Origin: Spirochaetaceae bacterium
GTDB lineage: Bacteria; Spirochaetota; Spirochaetia; Treponematales; Breznakiellaceae
Direction of reading: 5' to 3'
DNA: 14,541 nucleotides
Assembly: GCA_031268255.1 (NCBI GenBank)
Contig: JAIRXO010000298.1
Coordinates: 1 to 14,541 of the forward strand
The translations under genes and the position numbers were made by a program. The notes under the pieces were generated by a model. That model saw only the letters and a program-made list of their open reading frames with translations. It did not search any database and was not told the origin of the DNA. Of this stretch, positions 8,326 to 13,353 are shown in pieces; position 1 is the stretch's first letter, and each line of letters begins with the position of its first letter.

Positions 8326-8361
8326 AGCGCTGATTTATTCTCGGTTGAATAAATCAGCGCT
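8326..8361 (-). terminator. 15-pair perfect hairpin after the regulator gene
   Basis: AGCGCTGATTTATTC (8326-8340) pairs perfectly with GAATAAATCAGCGCT (8347-8361) around TCGGTT. It begins four bases after the minus-strand regulator's stop codon. Going leftward, the minus strand then reads a moderately T-rich tract (ACTTTAATGCGATTTTT), which is not a classic uninterrupted U-run. It most likely ends or stabilises the regulator transcript. Confidence 0.6.
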
Positions 8362-8364
8362 TCT

Positions 8365-9708
8365 CTAAGGCCCGGCCCCGGCGGCCTTAAACAGGTCCCG
8401 GCTGATTCTGTAGACGCGGCTGGGCCTGCCTTTGGCAATGTTTTTCTTTTCGGCGACAACCTCGGCGAGGCCGTTTTTTACCAGATTATTGAGAAAGCGG
8501 TTCGCGTTGGCCACCGTTACCTGCAGGGAACCCGCCAGGTCCTGGGTGGTCAATTCGTCGCTTCCGTGAAAATGGAGCGCCGACTGGATACGCCCTATGG
8601 TCTGGACCGAAAGACCGCTCCTGGCCGCGATATTCAGGGCTCCGGCGGGAGCGCCTTCGTATTCCTCAGATGAGGAATTCATCGTAATCAGGCTGCCGGT
8701 TTCCGTAACAACGCAGCTATTCCCCTGGCTTTCGGCGGCCCCGCAGGCCGTCACGGCATTGCGCCTGGCGCTCATAATGTCCTGCCCTATTCCGTACCCT
8801 ATCCTGATATCCATGCCAAGAACGCTGAACAGGTAGTGTTTGAGCTGGCAGTTACGGTACTCGCCGGTTATTTTTCGCACAACGCGCCGGGAACTGAGCA
8901 CCTCGTAGCCCTGGGCCCTGGGCTGGATCGTAAAATTCACCGCGAAATCCCTGCCGAATTCCAGCAGGGCCTTTTGTATCCTGACGCTTTCCTGGCTGAC
9001 CTCCCCATACGCGCCGAGGGGATGCTGTACCGAAAAAATCATGATTGAGGCGGGGAAACTGTCGGCCATGCGGTGAAGCTGGACCGTATCCAGCAGTTTT
9101 TCCAGGATTTCTATGACCCTGGCAGCGTCGGGATACACAAACACATAGGGAATCCCCGCGTTCCGCATGGCCTGGGCTACATAGCCGTTTCTGCAGACCA
9201 ACTGGGTAAAAATCCCCCTGCGCCAGAATTCCTTGGCGGCGGCTTCTATACGCCCTTCCATGACCATAAGGGTCTCAAGGTTTATTTTTTCAGGATAGCG
9301 TATCGGGTCCCTTTCAAAATATTTGATATTCTTGAGTATATCGGAGAGGGACCGGGCCTCGTCGCGGTACAGCAGGGTTGTATCGGTATATATTTTGGAA
9401 AAATCGAGGTCCCGGTTCTCCGCCAGCATCAAAAAGAAGGTTTTGAAAAAGTCAACGGTGAATCCGTCCAGGTAGAAAACAGGCTTGGTAACAGGAGAAG
9501 GCAAATCCCGGATAAATTTTTCGAGCAGGGCGCTGTATACGCAAAACCCGTCGTATTCGGGCATATTTTTCTGTATCAGGGCGAGACCGGCATACTGGGT
9601 GGGAAATTCAATAATATTTATGGAACAGCGATTTTCTATAGGTTGAAGGATTTCTTTCATATATTCTGATAAAAAAGGATAGGTCAGCAGGGCAATCTTC
9701 GGAACCAT
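8365..9708 (-). CDS. Transcriptional regulator: PrpR-N-like sensor and winged helix
   Basis: The product has 447 residues. Residues 1-210 resemble the PrpR N-terminal receptor fold: the start is MVPKIALLTY, and near 165-193 a two-lobe ligand-binding pattern appears (RRGIFTQLVCRNGYVAQAMRNAG is the core stretch, followed by IPYVFVYPD). Residues 215-345 look like a degenerate GGDEF-like domain of the PucR/CdaR type, with LGMDIRIGYGIG (297-308) and ARRNAVTAC. Residues 365-435 form a winged helix: LTTQDLAGSLQVTVANANRFL is the helix-turn-helix region and KGRPSRVYRI the wing. It probably binds a small ligand and controls DNA. ATG 9708 follows a perfect AGGAGGT (9712-9718). An upstream in-frame extension to 9870 has no ribosome site and runs through the promoter, so I reject it. 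It is divergent from a hybrid kinase with matching palindromes in both promoters. Confidence 0.88.
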   Translation of the reverse strand: MVPKIALLTYPFLSEYMKEILQPIENRCSINIIEFPTQYAGLALIQKNMPEYDGFCVYSALLEKFIRDLPSPVTKPVFYLDGFTVDFFKTFFLMLAENRDLDFSKIYTDTTLLYRDEARSLSDILKNIKYFERDPIRYPEKINLETLMVMEGRIEAAAKEFWRRGIFTQLVCRNGYVAQAMRNAGIPYVFVYPDAARVIEILEKLLDTVQLHRMADSFPASIMIFSVQHPLGAYGEVSQESVRIQKALLEFGRDFAVNFTIQPRAQGYEVLSSRRVVRKITGEYRNCQLKHYLFSVLGMDIRIGYGIGQDIMSARRNAVTACGAAESQGNSCVVTETGSLITMNSSSEEYEGAPAGALNIAARSGLSVQTIGRIQSALHFHGSDELTTQDLAGSLQVTVANANRFLNNLVKNGLAEVVAEKKNIAKGRPSRVYRISRDLFKAAGAGP

Positions 9709-9721
9709 AAAGACCTCCTGG

Positions 9722-9736
9722 ATATTTAATAAATAT
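9722..9736. promoter_or_regulatory. Palindromic operator candidate, regulator side
   Basis: ATATTTA-A-TAAATAT is a perfect 7-1-7 palindrome 14 bases upstream of the regulator start. It touches the proposed minus-strand -10 (9735-9740). The same palindrome recurs at 9873-9887, and the two 20-base surroundings agree at 18 positions in direct orientation. The placement fits autoregulation by the adjacent winged-helix protein. Confidence 0.6.
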
Positions 9737-9765
9737 AATAACCCCGGTTTAAGAGCTATTGTCAA
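9735..9765 (-). promoter_or_regulatory. Sigma-70-like promoter of the regulator gene
   Basis: On the minus strand a perfect -35 TTGACA (9765-9760) is followed by TATTAT (9740-9735) at a 19-base spacing. The spacing is longer than ideal; a poorer -10 at 17-18 bases is the alternative. It would start transcription just before the AGGAGGT ribosome site of the regulator. Confidence 0.5.
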
Positions 9766-9863
9766 GACTTTTTTACATTTTTTGTAGAAAACACCTAAAA
9801 ATGTGGCAATACAGCACATAAAATTCCTACTTGTCACGTTAAAATGTTTTTTCAAAAAAAATG

Positions 9864-9892
9864 TTGACATCTATATTTATTAAATATAATAT
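9864..9892 (+). promoter_or_regulatory. Strong sigma-70 promoter of the membrane hybrid kinase
   Basis: TTGACA (9864-9869), a 17-base spacer and TAATAT (9887-9892) form a near-consensus promoter. It lies about 48 bases before the kinase start. The spacer is almost filled by the palindrome at 9873-9887, so a bound repressor would block RNA polymerase. Confidence 0.85.
9873..9887. promoter_or_regulatory. Palindromic operator candidate, kinase side
   Basis: ATATTTA-T-TAAATAT repeats the palindrome of 9722-9736 with only the centre base changed. It sits between the -35 and -10 of the plus-strand promoter, a classic repressor position. AT-rich promoters make chance palindromes more likely, but two identical arms in one divergent region are striking. 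Confidence 0.6.
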
Positions 9893-9939
9893 TAAACTGT
9901 TTATAAAATGGATCGGTAAATACAAAGGAGTGAAACCAG

Positions 9940-11829
9940 ATGGTGTCATGTTTTTCTACAATTGTAATTTTAGCATACGGCCTTTGTACCGCCGCGGCCC
10001 TGATTGTTCTTTTCGTCCTCCTCGTGCGGGCTTCAAAAGAAATGGCGAAACGGGACAGGCTCAGGCATCTGGTAAATGTCATGGCGGAAATTCTTTTTGC
10101 CGCCGATACCGAAAACTTTGAGGACTTTCTGTATAAAGCCCTGGGAACTCTTGCCGAGGGAACGGGCCTTGACCGCATAAGTATATGGAAAAACAAAGTA
10201 CGGAACGGTTCATCCTGCTATTCCAGGACGACCCAATGGGGACGCGATCCCGGCCTCTTCCCTGAGAAAGACGGCATACTGGAAACAGCGCCGCTGGATT
10301 TCTTTCCAAAGATGGAAGAAGAACTGCATAAGGGAAACTGCGTAAACAGCCCCTTTCGCTATTCCTCCCCGGATACTGGCGGCACGGACGGCGGTGTCTT
10401 GTCTCTCCTCGTCATACCTGTCTTTTACCATGAGGAATTCTGGGGCTTTATATCCTTTGCCAACATGAAAAGCACGCACAAATTCCCCAAGAGCGAAGTT
10501 ACCATACTCAAATCAGCGGGCTTCCTCCTGGTAACCGCCATAATGCGGCATGAACTTTCCCTAAGCTGCCACAGGGCCAAAGAGGACGCACTCTCCAATT
10601 CCAGGGCAAAAAGCGAATTCCTGGCAAACATGAGCCATGAGATCAGGACGCCGCTTAACGCCATTATCGGCATGACCGCCATCGCGAAAACAGCCGGCGA
10701 CGCGGAACGCATGAATTACTGCCTGCGCAAGATTGAGGCGGCGTCAATTCACCTTCTGGGAATAATCAACAATATACTGGACATGTCAAAGATTGAGGCC
10801 AATAAATTCAAACTCTCTGATGTCAGGTTTAACCTTGAAACAGTACTGCGGAACACGGTCGATATGATTACGTTCAAGGTAGAAGAAAAAAAACAGCGCC
10901 TGGATATATATATAGATAAGGCCGTACCGCGCTTCCTCATAGGCGACGATCAAAAACTGGCCCAGATCATCACCAATCTTCTTTCCAACGCCGTCAAATT
11001 CACCCATGAAGGAGGTTCAATAAACCTTGACGCCGGTTTTGTAAAAGAGGAAGGCGGCGTATGCACCCTGCGCTTTACGGTAAAGGATTCAGGAATAGGA
11101 ATTACCGAGGACCAGAGGCAGCGCCTTTTTAAATCATTTGAACAGGCCGACAACAGTACCTCAAGAAAATTCGGCGGAACAGGACTCGGCCTGAGCATCA
11201 CCAGGGGAATCGTAGACGTGATGGGAGGCAGCATCGCGGTGGATTCAGAACCGGGACACGGCTCGTGCTTTACCGTTACCATCATGTTTAAGCGTGACGC
11301 TTCAGGATATGTTGATAACAGGATAACAGATCATACCGGCAGGAACGCGGAAAAAACTTTTTTCCCCGACGGAACCGGTACGGTATCCGGTACCCTGCAC
11401 GGCCACTGCATACTCCTTGTCGAAGATGTGGAAATCAACCGGGAAATAGTCCTGGCCCTGCTTGAAGGAACCCGCCTTGAGATCGACTGCGCCGGAAACG
11501 GCGTTGAGGCGGTTAAAAAATTCAGCGCGTTTCCTGATAAATACAGCCTTATCTTTATGGACATACAGATGCCCGAAATGGACGGCTACGAAGCCGCGAG
11601 AAAAATACGGGAACTGGAACAATCGTGGACAGGCGCCGCGCCCCGGCATATCCCGATTATCGCCATGACCGCCAGCGTCTTTACCGAGGATGTGGGAAAC
11701 TGCCTTGCGGCAGGCATGGACGGCCACATAGGAAAACCGTTTAACCGCGAAGAAGTCTTTATGATACTCCACAACTACCTCGGAAACGCGGAAAACCAAA
11801 CGAAAAGCACCCGTGAAAAGCCTTTGTAA
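9940..11829 (+). CDS. Membrane-anchored hybrid histidine kinase: GAF-like, HisKA, HATPase, receiver
   Basis: The product has 629 residues. One membrane segment (about 5-29) is followed by a GAF-like sensor domain (about 45-205). The HisKA domain carries SHEIRTP with His233. The ATPase domain has Asn346/Asn350, DSGIG at 383-387 and GGTGLGL at 412-418. One receiver (489-613) has VED, phospho-Asp541 in FMDIQMPEMDG and Lys599. It is a close paralogue of the kinase at 4833-6917 from HisKA to the last receiver, but lacks the middle receiver; a short linker (about 452-488) takes its place. There is no HPt or output domain. AAGGAG (9925-9930) lies nine bases before ATG 9940. A strong promoter containing a palindromic operator drives it, divergent from the regulator. 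Confidence 0.95.
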   Translation: MVSCFSTIVILAYGLCTAAALIVLFVLLVRASKEMAKRDRLRHLVNVMAEILFAADTENFEDFLYKALGTLAEGTGLDRISIWKNKVRNGSSCYSRTTQWGRDPGLFPEKDGILETAPLDFFPKMEEELHKGNCVNSPFRYSSPDTGGTDGGVLSLLVIPVFYHEEFWGFISFANMKSTHKFPKSEVTILKSAGFLLVTAIMRHELSLSCHRAKEDALSNSRAKSEFLANMSHEIRTPLNAIIGMTAIAKTAGDAERMNYCLRKIEAASIHLLGIINNILDMSKIEANKFKLSDVRFNLETVLRNTVDMITFKVEEKKQRLDIYIDKAVPRFLIGDDQKLAQIITNLLSNAVKFTHEGGSINLDAGFVKEEGGVCTLRFTVKDSGIGITEDQRQRLFKSFEQADNSTSRKFGGTGLGLSITRGIVDVMGGSIAVDSEPGHGSCFTVTIMFKRDASGYVDNRITDHTGRNAEKTFFPDGTGTVSGTLHGHCILLVEDVEINREIVLALLEGTRLEIDCAGNGVEAVKKFSAFPDKYSLIFMDIQMPEMDGYEAARKIRELEQSWTGAAPRHIPIIAMTASVFTEDVGNCLAAGMDGHIGKPFNREEVFMILHNYLGNAENQTKSTREKPL

Positions 11830-11866
11830 GAAAGGCGCGCCCGCACAGGCCGCACACGGATGAGGC

Positions 11867-11980
11867 ATTGACAGTAGCGCCGAATTTATTGAAAAGGTCA
11901 TTAAAGGGAATTATAACAAGATTGTCGATGTTATAAAGGAAGCCCCGGCGGAACAGTACCGGGAAAGTCTTCGCCTATAA
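11867..11980 (+). pseudogene. Possible remnant of a short reading frame
   Basis: This frame encodes 36 protein-like residues after an ATT at 11867 (DSSAEFIEKVIKGNY at the start, EQYRESLRL at the end) and is closed by TAA. No ATG, GTG or TTG opens it, and a TGA at 11861-11863 stops the frame just upstream. It may be the tail of a broken gene or a short peptide with a rare start. The remaining sequence to 12095 holds no other supportable gene. Confidence 0.25.
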
Positions 11981-12095
11981 CAATTTTCTTATCGGGTGGG
12001 TTGCTAAGTAGCCCCTCTATTTCTTCCCCGGCAATATCCCCCGGGAAGGCTTTATGTCGACCGGGAAATACGATATACTTAAATTGGAGGGCGTT

Positions 12096-12329
12096 ATGCT
12101 GGAAAAAGAACAGGCGTATTTTGAGGCCCATAAAACCGAATTGAGGGAAAAATACTCAGGCAGGCGGGTAGTTATCGCCGGGGAAGAGGTAAAGGGCGCT
12201 TATGACACGGACGCGGAAGCCTACGCCGCCGCCGTAAAAACCATGAAACCCGGTTCTTTCATGATCAAACCCATTACCCCGACGGACGAAGAGGCTGTCC
12301 AGCGGTATATGAACAGGGTATATGCCTGA
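12096..12329 (+). CDS. Small DUF5678-like protein paired with a protease
   Basis: The product (77 residues) has a helical start with EKEQAYFEAHKTEL, then a RRVVIAGEEVKGAY hairpin, a short helix DAEAYAAAVKTM and a final strand SFMIKPI. This order resembles the DUF5678 family, small proteins of unknown function found in many bacteria. ATG 12096 is preceded by TGGAGG (12085-12090), so I prefer it to ATG 12054, which has no clear ribosome site. Its 3' end overlaps the start of the retropepsin-like gene by eight bases, implying translational coupling. In my recollection such small proteins often neighbour retropepsin-like proteases. It could be a partner, a substrate or a regulator of the protease; no activity can be assigned. 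Confidence 0.8.
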   Translation: MLEKEQAYFEAHKTELREKYSGRRVVIAGEEVKGAYDTDAEAYAAAVKTMKPGSFMIKPITPTDEEAVQRYMNRVYA

Positions 12330-12786
12330 CCATTTCGCCTTTCGGAACGAATACCAGGGAATGCCTAACCAGCTTCTTTCCGATGTGGAGGTACTATCGC
12401 TGGAAGATCCGTCGAGGCGCGGCACATACAAAGGGGTATGGGATACCGGCGCTACCCTGACGATGATCACTCCGAAGATATTTACCGAATTAAAACTCAC
12501 GGCCATTGATACCGCTACGGTTCACGGGGTAAACAGCCTGATGAAAGTACCCGTCGTCCTTGTTAATCTCATTCTCCCTAACGGTATCGGGGTTGGCGGC
12601 GTCAGGGTAACGGTATCCGATATACAGGGAGTTGATATGCTTATCGGCATGGATATTATTCTGTTAGGCGATTTTTCGATAAGCAATTTTGAAAAGAAAA
12701 CCGTTTTTACCTTTGCCGTCCCTCCGTTTCAGAACAGAACCGATTTATACGAAAAAGCGATAGCGGTTAGTAAAAGAAAAAAGTGA
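12322..12786 (+). CDS. Retropepsin-like aspartic protease (clan AA)
   Basis: The product (154 residues) has the single-domain retroviral-protease layout. The catalytic DTGA motif is at 41-44, with Asp41, inside VWDTGATLTMI. After a beta-rich middle comes VDMLIGMDIILLGDFSI (104-120), which matches the hydrophobic-hydrophobic-glycine motif before the conserved helix. Enzymes of this type act as dimers, each subunit giving one aspartate, so a homodimer is expected. There is no signal peptide or membrane segment, so it should be cytoplasmic. The start ATG 12322 overlaps the preceding gene by eight bases; ATG 12361 is a possible alternative that still keeps the active site. No substrate can be predicted, although the coupled upstream protein is a candidate. 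Confidence 0.88.
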   Translation: MPDHFAFRNEYQGMPNQLLSDVEVLSLEDPSRRGTYKGVWDTGATLTMITPKIFTELKLTAIDTATVHGVNSLMKVPVVLVNLILPNGIGVGGVRVTVSDIQGVDMLIGMDIILLGDFSISNFEKKTVFTFAVPPFQNRTDLYEKAIAVSKRKK

Positions 12787-12798
12787 GGCAGCCCGGCG

Positions 12799-13017
12799 TT
12801 ACCGGCCTTTCCCCGGCATGATCCCCAGAATCGCTTTGGCACTGTAGTTGTCAAAAATGTAATCCGGCGTATATTTCGCCTCCACCGTCCTACAGGCCAG
12901 CCTAATCGTCAAGGGGGATATGCCTGGTTTTCGTGTTGACAGTCCTGTTGATATTTTTTTACAAAACCTTGAAAAAATTCCTAAAAACGGCCAAAAATGA
13001 TTGACTATATCCTGCAC
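12799..13017 (-). pseudogene. Doubtful minus-strand frame, possibly a gene remnant
   Basis: The last 35 or so codons of this frame look protein-like (ACRTVEAKYTPDYIFDNYS, then a GK-rich end), but the first half is AT-rich and shares its DNA with a motif also seen near 9769-9801. There is no ribosome site at the first codon. I recognise no family. It may be the decayed end of a former gene. No stronger gene was found at 12787-13089. Confidence 0.2.
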
Positions 13018-13046
13018 TTGAGTTATACATATTTAATGTATATATA
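13001..13046 (+). promoter_or_regulatory. Promoter region of the tRNA gene
   Basis: Two overlapping sigma-70-like pairs are visible. TTGACT (13001-13006) with TATACA (13024-13029) has 17 bases between. TTGAGT (13018-13023) with TATATA (13041-13046) also has 17 bases between. Either fits the tRNA that starts at 13090. An inverted repeat TATACAT/ATGTATA (13024-13030, 13036-13042) lies across both -10 regions. Confidence 0.6.
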
Positions 13047-13089
13047 AGAGGATTATATATATAAAATCTTCTATATTATGGTATTTCAC

Positions 13090-13163
13090 GGGCCTTTAGC
13101 TCAGTTGGTTAGAGCTGCGGACTCATAATCCGTAGGTCCCTGGTTCAAGTCCAGGAAGGCCCA
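13090..13163 (+). tRNA. tRNA with CAU anticodon (Met type; may be Ile2)
   Basis: A full cloverleaf can be drawn. The acceptor GGGCCTT (13090-13096) pairs with AAGGCCC (13156-13162), with discriminator A at 13163. The D arm is GCTC...GAGC, and the anticodon stem GCGGA/TCCGT holds loop CTCATAA, giving anticodon CAU. The T arm is CCTGG-TTCAAGT-CCAGG. The CCA end is not encoded. CAU can mean elongator Met, initiator Met or the lysidine-modified Ile2 tRNA. The first acceptor pair G1-C72 argues against a typical bacterial initiator. Acceptor pairs C4-G69 and C5-G68 and the GGTC...CTGGTTCAAGTCCAG 3' part resemble E. coli tRNA-Ile2 more than its tRNA-Met. Promoter elements lie upstream and a strong terminator follows at once. 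Confidence 0.97.
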
Positions 13164-13198
13164 ACAAAAGAACCCCCGTCAAGGGGGTTTTTTGTTGG
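13161..13198 (+). terminator. Strong, probably bidirectional terminator after the tRNA
   Basis: AACCCCC (13171-13177) pairs with GGGGGTT (13183-13189) around GTCAA, followed by a T-run to 13193. The stem can extend outward past a bulged G (13170): CCAACAAAA (13161-13169) pairs with TTTTGTTGG (13190-13198). The extended stem uses the last three tRNA bases. It also reads as a hairpin with T-rich tail on the minus strand, so it may also serve the TolC-family gene. Confidence 0.9.
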
Positions 13199-13219
13199 CG
13201 GTCCCTTTCTGGACTTGAA

Positions 13220-13283
13220 GGGCAGAACCCGCCGACCCCAGGGAGGAAAAGGCGCCAGGGATGGCGCCGCCAGGGTTCTGCCC
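13220..13283. repeat. GC-rich nested palindrome between tRNA and TolC-family gene
   Basis: GGGCAGAACCC (13220-13230) and GGGTTCTGCCC (13273-13283) are perfect 11-base inverted arms. Inside, GGCGCC at 13251-13256 and 13263-13268 can form a second stem around AGGGAT. It lies beyond the 3' end of the minus-strand TolC-family gene, so it may stabilise or terminate that transcript, or be a dispersed repeat. The flanking bases 13284-13353 hold no gene. Confidence 0.65.
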
Positions 13284-13353
13284 CGGCCCGGAAGCCGCCG
13301 CCGGATAATCGGACTAGGTTTTTTCAAGTGTCAGATGAAATACTTCGCTTGGT

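Noticed and set aside
8150..8364. CRISPR array suggested by repeated TTGCCCTA blocks
   Set aside because: The blocks are eight bases long, inverted relative to each other and irregularly spaced; no regular repeat-spacer pattern exists.
9709..9870. N-terminal extension of the regulator by 54 residues
   Set aside because: The extension runs through AT-rich promoter DNA and the palindromes, while ATG 9708 has a perfect AGGAGGT just upstream.
13145..13327. Minus-strand frame of 60 codons over the tRNA terminator and palindrome
   Set aside because: It overlaps the tRNA end, the terminator and the GC-rich palindrome, and its product is arginine/proline-rich with no family features.
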